Source of the DNA: Alteromonadaceae bacterium
GTDB lineage: Bacteria > Pseudomonadota > Gammaproteobacteria > Enterobacterales > Alteromonadaceae
Direction: 5' to 3'
Length of the DNA stretch: 64,000 nt
Assembly (NCBI GenBank): GCA_013373625.1
Contig: JABXHM010000062.1
Span: 1 to 64,000, forward strand
Shown here in pieces: positions 54,241-64,000 of this stretch (position 1 is its first letter; every line of letters begins with the position of its first letter). The position numbers and the translations under genes were made by a program. The notes beneath the pieces were generated by a model. That model did no database searches, had not been told where the DNA came from, and was given only the letters and a program-made list of their open reading frames with translations.

Positions 54241-55034
54241 AATTACTACGTTACTTTATCGCTATCCTGATGACCGGGGCAGCAACGGTTTCGGTTGCTC
54301 AGGACACTGTAGACGTTGATGCACTTATCCGTCAGGCAGAAAAAGCTGCCTATTATGCCGGTGATGATGGCCGGTCTGATGCTCGTATGATGATAGTGGA
54401 TAGTCAGGGGCGTAAACAGCTACGTCAGTTTACTATTCTGCGTAAAGACGTGGATGATAACGGCGACCAGAAAATGATGGTGTTTTTTTCGCGCCCCACA
54501 GATGTAAAAGACACCGTGTTCAGAGTCGAAAAACATGCCGCCGTTAACCAGGACGATGATCGCTGGTTGTACTTACCAGCACTTGATTTGGTAAAGCGAA
54601 TTTCGGCCGGAGACAAACGTACGTCCTTTGTGGGCTCACATTTTTTCTACGAAGACGTGTCAGGCCGCGCGGTGTCGCAGGATAACTTTACACTGGTCGA
54701 CGAAACCGCACAGCGTTATATCTTAAAAGCGTTACCCAAGGCACCGGACAGCGTAGAGTTTGCGTATTACGTGGTCGAGATAGACAAAGCTACGTCATTA
54801 CCCGTGCTGATTAATTTTTACCGGGCCGATGACACTAACTACCGACGTGTTGAGTCAGTCAAAGTGGAAGAGGTTCAGGGGTATCCAACGGTGTTGCGCT
54901 CAAAGGTGTCAGATCTCGTCTCAGGCGGCTATACCTTAATGGAGTTTCGTGGCTCACAATATAATATCGGGCTGCCTGACGACGTCTTCTCCGAACGAAG
55001 CTTGCGTAGCCCGCCTGTGCAGTGGATAAAATAA
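54237..55034 (+). CDS. LolA-like outer-membrane lipoprotein-sorting family protein
   Basis: A signal peptide (MKLLRYFIAILMTGAATVSVA) precedes a LolA-like half-barrel with the conserved blocks FFSRPTDVKDTVFRV, DDRWLYLPALDLVKRISAGDKRTSFVGSHFFYEDVSGR and a final RSPPVQWIK. It matches the uncharacterised 'outer membrane lipoprotein-sorting protein' family that accompanies RND/MMPL transporters. The hydrophobic cavity of this fold suggests a periplasmic carrier taking lipid from or to the RND protein. It is coupled to the RND gene by a 4-base overlap, and the barrel gene follows 2 bases later. Confidence 0.88.
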   Translation: MKLLRYFIAILMTGAATVSVAQDTVDVDALIRQAEKAAYYAGDDGRSDARMMIVDSQGRKQLRQFTILRKDVDDNGDQKMMVFFSRPTDVKDTVFRVEKHAAVNQDDDRWLYLPALDLVKRISAGDKRTSFVGSHFFYEDVSGRAVSQDNFTLVDETAQRYILKALPKAPDSVEFAYYVVEIDKATSLPVLINFYRADDTNYRRVESVKVEEVQGYPTVLRSKVSDLVSGGYTLMEFRGSQYNIGLPDDVFSERSLRSPPVQWIK

Positions 55035-55036
55035 CC

Positions 55037-56380
55037 ATGAAGATGCTGCTTACAATAGTGGCGTTGAGTTTGGTTGCGCCGCCCGTGGGGGCGCAACAAG
55101 CTGCCACGGCCAGCGGGAAAACGCCAACCGATGACTGGCAAGCGTTTGACGAATTCGCTGAATTTGATGAGTTCGACCAGACAGAATCCGCGTCGTCCTT
55201 TACCTGGGCCGGGTTTGGTGAGATGGCGGCCGGCCATCGTATGGGCAATGACCCTGTTATCAATGGCAATACAACACTGGCTGATTTACGGGTGCAGTTG
55301 CAGGCAGATTATACTCTGGATGCCTCCTCCCTGGCGTTTCGCGGGGATATCTACTACGACGCAGTTCTGCACAGCACCGAGGTGCAAATTCGCGAAGCGC
55401 TTTGGCAGGGAAATCTTAGCTTCCTGGGTGAGTGGGGACAGGCTTTTGATGCCAGGCTTGGTCAACAGGTACTGACCTGGGGGACTGGCGATTACCTGTT
55501 TTTAAATGACATGTTTCCTAAAGACTATCAGTCGTTTTTTGCCGGGCGAGATGATGAGTATCTCAAAGCGCCCGGTTTGTCTGCAAAACTCTCGGGTTAC
55601 TTTAACTGGGCCAGTGTCGATCTTGTAGTTACGCCTCAGTTTGAACCCGATAATGGCATAACCGGTGAGTATTTTTCGTTCTTTCAACCACAGTCAGGCA
55701 CTAATGTTGCGCCGGCATTTGCAGTGACCGATAACAACCAGCCTGACAGCGCAGAGTGGGCATTACGGGCCTACAAGACGTTAGGGCAAACCGAGGTTGC
55801 TCTGTATGGCTACCGGGGTTATACAAAAACGCCGCTGGCCGCTGATGCACAGGGGTTACCGCGTTACAGCAGGCTTAATGTGTGGGGCGGTAGTATCGTT
55901 ACGCCACTTGGAGCGGGCCTGGCTAAAGCTGAATACGCGTTCCATGATTCACGCGAAGACAGCAATGGTACAGATCCGTTAATACCCAATAGTCAGCACC
56001 GTGTTTTACTGGGCTATGAACAGGAACTTATTTCTAATTTAAGCGCCAGCCTGCAATGGTATCTGGAGCAAACCAGCGACTACGATAATTTACTCATGGC
56101 GTCTTATTGGCCCCGCTACGAAGCAGCAGAAAATCGCCAGGTGATGACAACCCGGCTTGTTTACCGTGCGCTGCGGCAAACCTTGACGCTGAATTGGTTT
56201 AACTTTTATTCAACCACCGACAGCGATGGGTATATGAAATTCAGAGCCACTTATTCACCGGTTGACCAATGGCAGCTAAACGGCGGATTTAACTATTTTT
56301 ATGGCTCTCAACCACACACGTTTTATGCCCAATTTAAGGACGCCAGCAATGTGCATGCGTCCTTTCGGTATTATTATTAG
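55037..56380 (+). CDS. Outer-membrane beta-barrel protein of the RND cluster
   Basis: A signal peptide (MKMLLTIVALSLVAPPVGA) and an acidic spacer (DDWQAFDEFAEFDEFDQTE) precede a chain of amphipathic strands ending in aromatic HASFRYYY, consistent with an outer-membrane barrel of about 420 residues; it recalls DUF1302-like proteins. I start it at ATG 55037 (447 residues), since the open frame from GTG 55022 overlaps the preceding gene and would spoil the signal peptide. With the RND pump and LolA-like protein it completes a path across the envelope. Cargo unknown. Confidence 0.83.
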   Translation: MKMLLTIVALSLVAPPVGAQQAATASGKTPTDDWQAFDEFAEFDEFDQTESASSFTWAGFGEMAAGHRMGNDPVINGNTTLADLRVQLQADYTLDASSLAFRGDIYYDAVLHSTEVQIREALWQGNLSFLGEWGQAFDARLGQQVLTWGTGDYLFLNDMFPKDYQSFFAGRDDEYLKAPGLSAKLSGYFNWASVDLVVTPQFEPDNGITGEYFSFFQPQSGTNVAPAFAVTDNNQPDSAEWALRAYKTLGQTEVALYGYRGYTKTPLAADAQGLPRYSRLNVWGGSIVTPLGAGLAKAEYAFHDSREDSNGTDPLIPNSQHRVLLGYEQELISNLSASLQWYLEQTSDYDNLLMASYWPRYEAAENRQVMTTRLVYRALRQTLTLNWFNFYSTTDSDGYMKFRATYSPVDQWQLNGGFNYFYGSQPHTFYAQFKDASNVHASFRYYY

Positions 56381-56386
56381 GAGAAC

Positions 56387-56605
56387 ATGATGTCAGCAGA
56401 ACGAGCACTGACGGCATTTGCCGGTTTCATGGTTTTACTTTCTGTAGCCCTTACCCTTTATGTCCATGAAAACTTCATTTGGTTTACTGCGTTTATCGGT
56501 GCCAATTTGTTTCAACAGAGTTTTACCGGCTTCTGCCCGGCGACAATAGTGTTACGTAAAGTATTTGGCTTTAAAACTGAAAAGGAGCTGGCGGCGGGTC
56601 AATAA
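56387..56605 (+). CDS. DUF2892/YgaP-type small membrane protein
   Basis: This 72-residue protein has two hydrophobic helices (AFAGFMVLLSVALTLYV and WFTAFIGANLFQQSFTGFCPA). The ending FTGFCPATIVLRKVFG is the conserved core of DUF2892, the membrane part of YgaP-like proteins, here without the rhodanese domain. AGGAG lies just before the start (ATG 56387, or 56390). It follows the barrel gene by 6 bases and is probably the last gene of the operon. Role unknown; the conserved cysteine suggests sulfur or persulfide chemistry. Confidence 0.83.
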   Translation: MMSAERALTAFAGFMVLLSVALTLYVHENFIWFTAFIGANLFQQSFTGFCPATIVLRKVFGFKTEKELAAGQ

Positions 56606-56730
56606 AAGACTACACCGCTCGTAGCGCTTTATGTAAGTACTCACATACTCAATTCGGCACCGTTTACTGGCTTTTATTTATGTGTGATTACGCTACTATG
56701 AACATCGTATTTACCCAGTGTTGATGAGCA

Positions 56731-57717
56731 ATGATAGAAGACAGCATGCATTTAGTGGCAGCCGAACTGCGACCGTCACTCAATGCATTATTACAAGCCA
56801 GTAGCCAATTCCCGCCGTTAAACGGTGCCAATTTAGGGTTTTATCGCAAGCGCGCCAGGTTTAGTGGTGCTAAGCCCCTTGCTGACGTGCCTTACTACAC
56901 TGTGGCCGTGCCAGCAACACCAGACTATCGCGCGTTTAAACTGTGGGTGGTTAATGCGCTGCCTACAAACCTTGCTAATCCAGCGTTGCTGCATTTTCAT
57001 GGTGGCGGTTTTGTGATGGGGGACTGCGAAAATTCACTGCCGCGTTTGCAACAGCTGGCCATGGATACCGGCACTGTGATCATTTCGGTAGAGTATGGGT
57101 TAGCACCTGAAATGCGTGTTGACGAAGCTCAGGCGCAGCATTATGCGGCCCTGCAATGGACCATTGAACATGCCAGTGAGCTACGTGTCGATATTCACAA
57201 CGTGGGATTGTTGGGCGTGAGCGCTGGTGGTGGTCATGCGGCATCACTGGCGCAACAGGTTATACAAAAACAGCAATACTCCCTGGCTTGCCAGATATTA
57301 TTGTATCCGATGTTAGACGATCGTACCGGCAGCAGCATACAGCCTCCGGTACATCACGGCCGGTATTTGTGGACAGCCGAGCAAAATCAATTTGGCTGGC
57401 AGGCATATTTAAACAAAACACCGGGTACGGCCAGGGTACCTGAAAAACACGTTCCAATGCGTGCAGCCTCATTAGCGGGTTTACCGCCGACCTACATCGG
57501 TGTTGGGGCGCTGGACTTGTTCGTTAATGAAAATATCCACTACGCGATGCGCTTAATAAATGATGGCGTTGCTACGCATTTAAATGTTGTGGCAGGTGCC
57601 TTTCATGCTTTTGAGTCGGTAGCACCTGATACCCCAATAGCGCACAGATTTAACTGCTCACTGGTGAATGCCGTCGTAGATTTGTTGGATATTGCAATTG
57701 TAAAAAAGCCAATGTAA
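56731..57717 (+). CDS. HSL-family (family IV) esterase/lipase
   Basis: An alpha/beta hydrolase of 328 residues: the HGGG oxyanion motif (LHFHGGGFVMGD), nucleophile elbow GVSAGG, acid residue in GALDLFVNEN and histidine in AFHAFESV are those of hormone-sensitive-lipase-type esterases. It has no signal peptide, so it is cytoplasmic. It hydrolyses short- to medium-chain acyl esters. It follows the RND cluster on the same strand after 125 bases and might act on its cargo, but a separate promoter is possible. Confidence 0.92.
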   Translation: MIEDSMHLVAAELRPSLNALLQASSQFPPLNGANLGFYRKRARFSGAKPLADVPYYTVAVPATPDYRAFKLWVVNALPTNLANPALLHFHGGGFVMGDCENSLPRLQQLAMDTGTVIISVEYGLAPEMRVDEAQAQHYAALQWTIEHASELRVDIHNVGLLGVSAGGGHAASLAQQVIQKQQYSLACQILLYPMLDDRTGSSIQPPVHHGRYLWTAEQNQFGWQAYLNKTPGTARVPEKHVPMRAASLAGLPPTYIGVGALDLFVNENIHYAMRLINDGVATHLNVVAGAFHAFESVAPDTPIAHRFNCSLVNAVVDLLDIAIVKKPM

Positions 57718-57757
57718 CCTGTTTTTATGGATATTTAGCTAAGCCCGCAACGAGTTA

Positions 57758-57979
57758 ATGCAGCTAACAGAGCCTGTCTGGCAGGCGTTGCAGAGTTACT
57801 CAATTCAGGTTGGAAGTGGAATGATTGGTTTAATCCTTATGGTGGCATTATTACTGACGATATCGTCGTTAGTGTGCCTGCGCATACCTCATTTTAGCCA
57901 GCTAAACTTACTGCCATGTTGTTATGGTTTTTTCCATTGGTGTTTAGCCTGGTGGACTGCACCAACCCGCACTCTTTAA
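57758..57979 (+). CDS. Possible small membrane protein
   Basis: A 73-residue frame with one strong transmembrane stretch (GMIGLILMVALLLTISSLVCL) and a second hydrophobic, Trp/Cys-rich segment. I recognise no family. It sits between two genes of the same strand, with only a weak CGAG before its ATG. It could be a genuine small protein or a chance frame. Confidence 0.35.
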   Translation: MQLTEPVWQALQSYSIQVGSGMIGLILMVALLLTISSLVCLRIPHFSQLNLLPCCYGFFHWCLAWWTAPTRTL

Positions 57980-58097
57980 TTCATCATTCGTTTTAATACT
58001 TGTATTTCGATGTACAGCGCTGTGTCGGAGTCTGTTGCTCGCATAGCCACAGGTTTGTACATCGTTATTTTGCTTAACGCTGAATAAAGAGAAAGTT

Positions 58098-59000
58098 ATG
58101 TCATTACCTGTTATTCCGTTCTACCAACACACTGACCCTGGCTTAGCCATTCACCACGCCCTATCCGAACTGGGTTTTATGCAAGTGAGTGATTTTGGCA
58201 TCGACAAAGCCCTGTTATCGCAGGTGTATTCCGCCAGCAGAGAATTTTTCTGCGGCGCTTCGGAGGTAAAACGCCGTTGTCGTTACCGTTCTGCTCAAGA
58301 AAACTTTGGTTATCAGGGGATAGCCGAAGAAAATCTCGACCCTGACTCGCCGGCCGATCTTAAAGAAACATTTACGATGCGTAACATTCTTCATGCGTGC
58401 CCCGCCGAAGTTCGCTGGCCAAGCCTCCAATTTAAACAGTTAATGCAGCAGTTTTATGCAAATGTGCTTGATGCGAGTACGAATTTACAAAAGGCGATGG
58501 CTGTTCAGCTTGGTGTTGAGGAAACGTTTTTTACCCGTGTGAACAGCGGCGAAAACATATCGCTGCGTTTACTGTACTACCCTGCTCAACAAGCCGAGCA
58601 GGTTGCACCATCCCAATTAGGTGCCGGAGCGCACACGGATTATGGCTTTATGACGTTGTTGTTTCAGGACAATGTTGGCGGCTTGCAGGTGCTCAATAAG
58701 CAAAACAATTGGATGGATGTGCCACCTCTGACTGATACGGTGGTGGTCAACAGTGGTGATTTATTGGAACGCTGGACCAATGGCCTTTACCGTTCTACGT
58801 TGCACCGTGTTAAACCCCAGACAAGTGGTCGGGATCGGCTCTCGATAGCGATGTTTATTGATCCGGACAGCCAGACTTCCGTTGTACCTTTACCGTCATG
58901 TGTTAGCAACCAAAGGCCAGCCCAATTTTCCGCTACTACGGCTGGTGAGCATATTCAGTCAAAGTTGAACGCAACCCATAAATCGAGGTTTACACAATGA
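58098..59000 (+). CDS. 2-oxoglutarate/Fe(II) oxygenase, isopenicillin N synthase-like
   Basis: A 300-residue member of the IPNS-like family: HTDYGFMTLL carries the first His and Asp of the Fe(II) facial triad, STLHRVK the second His, and RLSIAMF the Arg-x-Ser that binds 2-oxoglutarate. NFGYQGIAEENLD and DLKETFTM near the N-terminus are typical of the family. It oxidises a small molecule. The GAGAAAG before the ATG is a good ribosome-binding site. Its stop overlaps the MFS gene by 4 bases, so product or substrate transport is likely coupled. Confidence 0.92.
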   Translation: MSLPVIPFYQHTDPGLAIHHALSELGFMQVSDFGIDKALLSQVYSASREFFCGASEVKRRCRYRSAQENFGYQGIAEENLDPDSPADLKETFTMRNILHACPAEVRWPSLQFKQLMQQFYANVLDASTNLQKAMAVQLGVEETFFTRVNSGENISLRLLYYPAQQAEQVAPSQLGAGAHTDYGFMTLLFQDNVGGLQVLNKQNNWMDVPPLTDTVVVNSGDLLERWTNGLYRSTLHRVKPQTSGRDRLSIAMFIDPDSQTSVVPLPSCVSNQRPAQFSATTAGEHIQSKLNATHKSRFTQ

Positions 59001-60184
59001 TAGACGCTTTACGTCGCGCTCCGTTATTGGTTATTGCTGCCAGCGCCAGCTTTTCAATGTCGACACTGTTTAGTTCGGTAAAACCCGTGTTACTTACTCA
59101 GTTTGTTGCAGAAACTGGCGTGACCAGGAGCATGGCCGGTTGGTTTGTAGCAATGCCTTTCATTGGCATTGCACTGGCGACTTTCGTGGTGGCAGCGTTG
59201 CTTGCCAGGTTTAGCTATACCCGCTTGGTTAACGCTGCCGGCGCAATATTGGTTGCCTCCCAGCTATTGCTTAGTGTGACGTTTGAAGTGCCTTTCCTGA
59301 CACTTCTACTGCAGCTTGTCAGTGGGGCAGCGGTTGGCATACTCATGGGCGTGACGTCCTATCATATTGCCCGGACACCATCACCCGGTGTGTTGTTCGG
59401 CATTGTTGATACTATTGGCGTACTGCTGATGTCGGTGATGGTTGCAGGGGTTGGTATTGCCGCCACCCTGCTGGGCGTGGCGGGGGGCTTTTTATTCAGC
59501 GCCGCACTATGCACGTTATTCTGGCTGCTGATGTACGTTTATGCTGGCGAACAGGTGGTTAGCCGTTGCCAGAATGACGCCCAGCGCGACTCACCAATGC
59601 TAAGGCCCGTCATTATTATCGTTATGGGGGTTCTTTTTGTAACCTTTAGCGGGCAGGGGTTTGCGTTTATGTTCAGTATAGCTAATCAACTGGGGATGAG
59701 TATGGAACGTGCTGGCGCGCAAATAGGTATTGTGTTGTTTGTCTCGGCGTTTGCGTGTTTAGCGGGCGGGGTGGCCTGCGCCAGATTTGGCCCTGAGCGA
59801 CCGTTGCTCTGCGCATTTATCATTTGCGCCGTTAGCTGGACGGTAGCGATACATGCTCAGTCGCCAACGGTGTTTTTAGCCGCACTTTTACCGGCTATTA
59901 GTATGTTGCAGTTTAGCTTTCCAATATTACTGGCCTTTGCCGGTACCCTTGATACAGATGGCAAATGGGCTGCCGTTGCCACGCCGTTATTTACCAGTGG
60001 TTTTGCCTGGGCAGCCGTACTGGCCGGGGTAATCGTTGAGAGCCGGGATATCGCTACGCTCGCGTTCTCGACACAGGCTGGCATGTTTTTATGTGCTCTT
60101 TTGCTAGGCGCAAGCGTACTGACCCGTCCGACAGAGGACCTGGTGGCTAGTGCTGGTGATGCGGATGAGCCCCTAAAAGAATAA
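58997..60184 (+). CDS. MFS transporter coupled to the oxygenase
   Basis: A 395-residue protein with 12 predicted helices, such as GWFVAMPFIGIALATFVVAALLARFSYTRLVNAAGA, in which loop 2-3 carries a weak MFS motif. It looks like an MFS permease of the YbfB/CynX-like type; a substrate cannot be assigned. The ATGA overlap with the 2-oxoglutarate oxygenase gene shows translational coupling, suggesting that it moves that enzyme's substrate or product. The C-terminus is acidic and cytoplasmic. Confidence 0.88.
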   Translation: MIDALRRAPLLVIAASASFSMSTLFSSVKPVLLTQFVAETGVTRSMAGWFVAMPFIGIALATFVVAALLARFSYTRLVNAAGAILVASQLLLSVTFEVPFLTLLLQLVSGAAVGILMGVTSYHIARTPSPGVLFGIVDTIGVLLMSVMVAGVGIAATLLGVAGGFLFSAALCTLFWLLMYVYAGEQVVSRCQNDAQRDSPMLRPVIIIVMGVLFVTFSGQGFAFMFSIANQLGMSMERAGAQIGIVLFVSAFACLAGGVACARFGPERPLLCAFIICAVSWTVAIHAQSPTVFLAALLPAISMLQFSFPILLAFAGTLDTDGKWAAVATPLFTSGFAWAAVLAGVIVESRDIATLAFSTQAGMFLCALLLGASVLTRPTEDLVASAGDADEPLKE

Positions 60185-60209
60185 TCGCCGACAGCAACAT
60201 GGCATAGCG

Positions 60210-60971
60210 TTAATGACGTGTGGTTTGCCGCCTTAATACATGGCCAATCCGGTTTTTGGCTGAATGCCAGTGGTTTTTAGGTAATGCCGGTGCCTGCGCA
60301 ATTAAGGTATCAAAGTCAATGCTATCGCCGTTAAGTGGCTTTACATGCGCGCAGTATATCCTGGTTGGATTAAGTTCCCGCAGTCGTGTTAACGCACGTT
60401 TATACTGATTGGGATGACAGACCGGGTAGGGGGCGGTAAGTTGCCCTTTAACGGCAACGATCAGATCAGCGATATAAATTTGCCCTGTTGCTTGGTGTAA
60501 CACTGACAGGTCGTGGTCGGTATGCCCGGGGGTGTAGAGCACCTGCCAGTCGGAAAAGCCGGGCAGGGTTTGCTTATCCTGCAGGAGGATATTCGGTGTC
60601 AGCACCGGGTGATACCAGATATGTGCTTTGGGTTTGCCCATACGCCCCGCTACCCACCAGGTCAGGGCAACATCGATAACGTGAGCGGTGCGCCCCGCCA
60701 GGCCCTTGTACCAGTGTTGCGCTTTGGGGTGGCTGGCAATGCGCGCGCCGGTTCTGTGTCGTAACAAAGCGGCACCGCCGGCATGGTCGGGATGCATATG
60801 GGTAACTAAAATAAGTGTTAAGTCTGATAGCGGTCGATGCAGGGTAACGGTAATAAATTCACATACGCGTGCCACATCTGCACGACTACAGCCATCCAGC
60901 AACAATAAACCGGCGGGTTCTTCTACCAGGTAAATGTTCTCGATGTAGCCTTTCAGCGCGTGGATCTGCAT
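60210..60971 (-). CDS. MBL-fold metallo-hydrolase
   Basis: The metal motif THMHPDHAGG (HxHxDH), a later TPGHTDHDLS and IYIADLIVAVKG, and a terminal YCAHVKPLNG supply the ligands of the metallo-beta-lactamase fold. At 253 residues it resembles general MBL hydrolases (lactonase/glyoxalase II-like) with no exact subfamily. No signal peptide. The start is ATG 60971 with MQIHALKGYIENIYLVEEP, a usual N-terminus in this group. It converges on the MFS gene. Confidence 0.9.
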   Translation of the reverse strand: MQIHALKGYIENIYLVEEPAGLLLLDGCSRADVARVCEFITVTLHRPLSDLTLILVTHMHPDHAGGAALLRHRTGARIASHPKAQHWYKGLAGRTAHVIDVALTWWVAGRMGKPKAHIWYHPVLTPNILLQDKQTLPGFSDWQVLYTPGHTDHDLSVLHQATGQIYIADLIVAVKGQLTAPYPVCHPNQYKRALTRLRELNPTRIYCAHVKPLNGDSIDFDTLIAQAPALPKNHWHSAKNRIGHVLRRQTTRH

Positions 60972-61079
60972 TCGTGCTTAATTCTGCTTATGCGGTCAGG
61001 CCTTAGATAGTAGCAAAACAGTTGTGGTCGTACCACTCAACGCTAAGAATTGCGAACTGCGCTGCGCCAGTGGTGACCA

Positions 61080-62186
61080 CTAGCGCGCGTTTTTAACCGG
61101 GTTGGCATAATTAGCCAGCAGATAAGGCTGCGCCTCAACAGGCAACTGGTTGAGTTTATCTGTAAGCCGTTCACGACAAGCGTCGGTAATGTCACCGTGT
61201 TGTTGCTCAGCGGCGAGGTAATTAATGGGGTAAAGCTGATAATTATGGTGAATTTGCTCATCGATTTGGCTGGCAAGCTCATTCGGCGTCGAAAAGCCAT
61301 CATGAATAACGCTACCAAACGTCACTGTGAGACGGCCTTTATTACCAATAATACCCTGGATAAGACTGTCGATATCCTCAAACTCAGTTTTACTGTATGT
61401 GCCGTGATGGTTTACCGCATAAAGTTCTTTGGCTTTGGCGATGTCGCACGGGTCATTTTCGTAAGCGATGGCAACCGGGACAATATTGAGTGACCGAATA
61501 TACTCAGCAAACTCCAGCTTTTGCTGTTTGCCCGCCATGTAAAACATCTTAAGTATGGCCGGATCGGTAAAGTCCATGCCGTCTTTGGCGCGTCCTTCGC
61601 GCTGTGCTATCCAGATCGACTGATTGCTCTGTAGGGCATCTTTAATAAAGTTCGACAGTTGCGTTAAGGCTTTAAGTAATTCTCGTGGTCCTTTGACCGA
61701 GCGTTTTACCACAAACCCCTTATTGAGTTTCATTAGCTCAGTGGCGCTGGGCTTTTTAAGCAGGTTATCGCCAAACGCGATAAGAGCCGTGTTATGGCCG
61801 GCGCTATGCAACGCAAAATTAACCAGTGCCGGATCCATGGCAATATCACGATGATTAGAAATAAAAATATAGGCTTTTGATGGGTCGAGCTTATCCAGGC
61901 CTTTAACCGTTATGCCCTTGCTGGTGCGTTGTAGCAGTGAATCCATATACCGGCCCACTTCATTTTGAATATGGTCAACGGTCTTAAACTTGCGCCATTT
62001 TATGCGCAGAAGCATTTTCACGAAAGGGCTAAGCAATGCTGACAGCCACTTGGGACTGTGCTCAAAACGGTGACTGACAATGGCATCGATAAACGCCTGA
62101 TCGTTGATCAAGCGGTCAATAGCGGCAGGTACTTCGCTGTCATTATAGGGTCGAATATCGTGATAACTATCAGAATTGGTTAGCAT
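61080..62186 (-). CDS. PlsC-like glycerophosphate acyltransferase
   Basis: The acyltransferase motif NHRDIAMDPALVN (NHxxxxD type) near residue 112 and the later QREGRAKDG (motif III, ..EGxR..) identify a PlsC-like acyltransferase, here in a 368-residue protein longer than the 240-residue PlsC. No clear transmembrane helix is seen apart from a hydrophobic patch near residue 50. It may acylate lysophospholipids or a related lipid. It is transcribed divergently from thiC. Confidence 0.88.
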   Translation of the reverse strand: MLTNSDSYHDIRPYNDSEVPAAIDRLINDQAFIDAIVSHRFEHSPKWLSALLSPFVKMLLRIKWRKFKTVDHIQNEVGRYMDSLLQRTSKGITVKGLDKLDPSKAYIFISNHRDIAMDPALVNFALHSAGHNTALIAFGDNLLKKPSATELMKLNKGFVVKRSVKGPRELLKALTQLSNFIKDALQSNQSIWIAQREGRAKDGMDFTDPAILKMFYMAGKQQKLEFAEYIRSLNIVPVAIAYENDPCDIAKAKELYAVNHHGTYSKTEFEDIDSLIQGIIGNKGRLTVTFGSVIHDGFSTPNELASQIDEQIHHNYQLYPINYLAAEQQHGDITDACRERLTDKLNQLPVEAQPYLLANYANPVKNAR

Positions 62187-62309
62187 AATTCCATCATCGA
62201 TTTTGCAAAGCGCTCATTGTACGCACATTCAGTCATTTGGGTAGTGTAGCGCCCATAATTCCATCGTAAAGTGATCATATGGTGAATGGCATAACTGCCG
62301 TTAGGAGGG

Positions 62310-62338
62310 TTGATGATCCCATAACAATCTCCTATACT
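62310..62338 (+). promoter_or_regulatory. Sigma-70 promoter of thiC
   Basis: TTGATG (62310-62315) and TATACT (62333-62338) are exactly 17 bases apart, about 50 bases before the TPP riboswitch. The transcript should start near 62345. Confidence 0.75.
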
Positions 62339-62386
62339 CGGTCGAAATTACTTATGCGATGGCAACATTGATGTCGTCGTTTTTTA

Positions 62387-62487
62387 CTTGTCGGAGTGCT
62401 TCGTCTTACTCAAAAGTAAGGCAAGCTGAGACCGCTAACGCGGGATCCGTTGAACCTGATCAGGCTAATACCTGCGAAGGGAACAAG
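62387..62487 (+). ncRNA. TPP (thi-box) riboswitch
   Basis: P1 is closed by CTTGT (62387-62391) with ACAAG (62483-62487). Inside are the conserved CTGAGA (62425-62430) of the pyrimidine-sensor arm and ACCTGATCAGG-CTAATACCTGCG-AAGGGA of the pyrophosphate arm. It binds thiamine pyrophosphate and controls the downstream thiC, which makes the HMP moiety of thiamine. Confidence 0.96.
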
Positions 62488-62491
62488 GCAA

Positions 62492-62562
62492 CATTACATT
62501 ATTTGTATGCTATTACACTGATAAATTAATCAGCCGTTGTAGCAGTATGTAATGGTCTTTTT
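62492..62562 (+). terminator. Candidate TPP-riboswitch terminator (expression platform)
   Basis: CATTACAT (62492-62499) pairs with ATGTAATG (62547-62554), enclosing a further stem GCTA..ACA/TGTAGC and the inner hairpin CTGAT-AAATTA-ATCAG; TTTTT follows at 62558-62562. It starts 5 bases after the aptamer and ends 49 bases before thiC. Confidence 0.6.
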
Positions 62563-62574
62563 AAACACTCCTGA

Positions 62575-64000
<1,426 letters not shown>

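Noticed and set aside
62184-62265. 12-base direct repeat (CATAATTCCATC) at 62184-62195 and 62254-62265
   Set aside because: It is short and non-symmetric, and the first copy overlaps the acyltransferase start codon; most likely chance.

Overview
The window reads as chromosomal DNA of a marine gammaproteobacterium, most likely Alteromonadaceae (Alteromonas / Aestuariibacter / Salinimonas-like). This rests on gene content and protein resemblance: a hemCDXY operon, a gmk-rpoZ-spoT...recG-rsmJ block, several TonB-dependent receptors, a sulfotransferase with TPRs, and DUF3718. No rRNA or tRNA gene, CRISPR array or intact insertion sequence was seen.

Layout. 0-5 kb: 3' part of an Oar-like TonB-dependent receptor, a VOC-fold protein and feoAB ferrous iron uptake. 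5.1-9.2 kb (minus strand): hemC-hemD-hemX-hemY. 9.3-21.9 kb: core housekeeping (esterase, gmk, rpoZ, spoT, ridA, peroxiredoxin-like protein, PaiB-like protein, recG, rsmJ, peroxiredoxin, carboxylesterase, HI0933-type flavoprotein). 21.9-33.6 kb: a visibly more AT-rich accessory stretch. It opens with a frameshifted IS3-family transposase remnant, followed by a redox cluster (AhpD-like, azoreductase-like, NDH-2-like) with a divergent Rrf2 regulator. Next come a decayed gene with a perfect hairpin, a double-thioredoxin protein with a divergent MocR regulator, and a nitric-oxide response locus (nsrR, small membrane protein, SDR, nnrS, hmp) carrying two good NsrR operators. 33.8-40.5 kb: a GH5 lipoprotein, a 1045-residue TonB-dependent receptor and a TPR-sulfotransferase. 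40.8-48.2 kb: dienelactone hydrolase, DUF3718 protein, an unknown membrane-anchored protein, a diguanylate cyclase with an ethylene-receptor-type membrane domain, an EamA transporter, a J-domain protein and a half-size M16 peptidase. 48.4-51.5 kb: TetR-EamA operon and an MFS transporter. 51.7-56.6 kb: a tightly packed four-gene set (RND/MMPL transporter, LolA-like periplasmic protein, outer-membrane barrel, DUF2892 membrane protein) that looks like a trans-envelope lipid or hydrophobe transport system. 56.7-62.2 kb: HSL-type esterase, 2-oxoglutarate oxygenase coupled to an MFS transporter, MBL hydrolase and an acyltransferase. 62.3-64 kb: promoter, TPP riboswitch, candidate terminator platform and the first 463 codons of thiC.

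The most interesting observations are the EBD-GGDEF protein (all five ETR1 residues checked occur at one constant offset), the RND/LolA-like/barrel cluster, and the NsrR-controlled operon with a small uncharacterised membrane protein. Several dyad-symmetric sites also have no obvious regulator. All assignments come from reading the sequence by eye; no database search was run.
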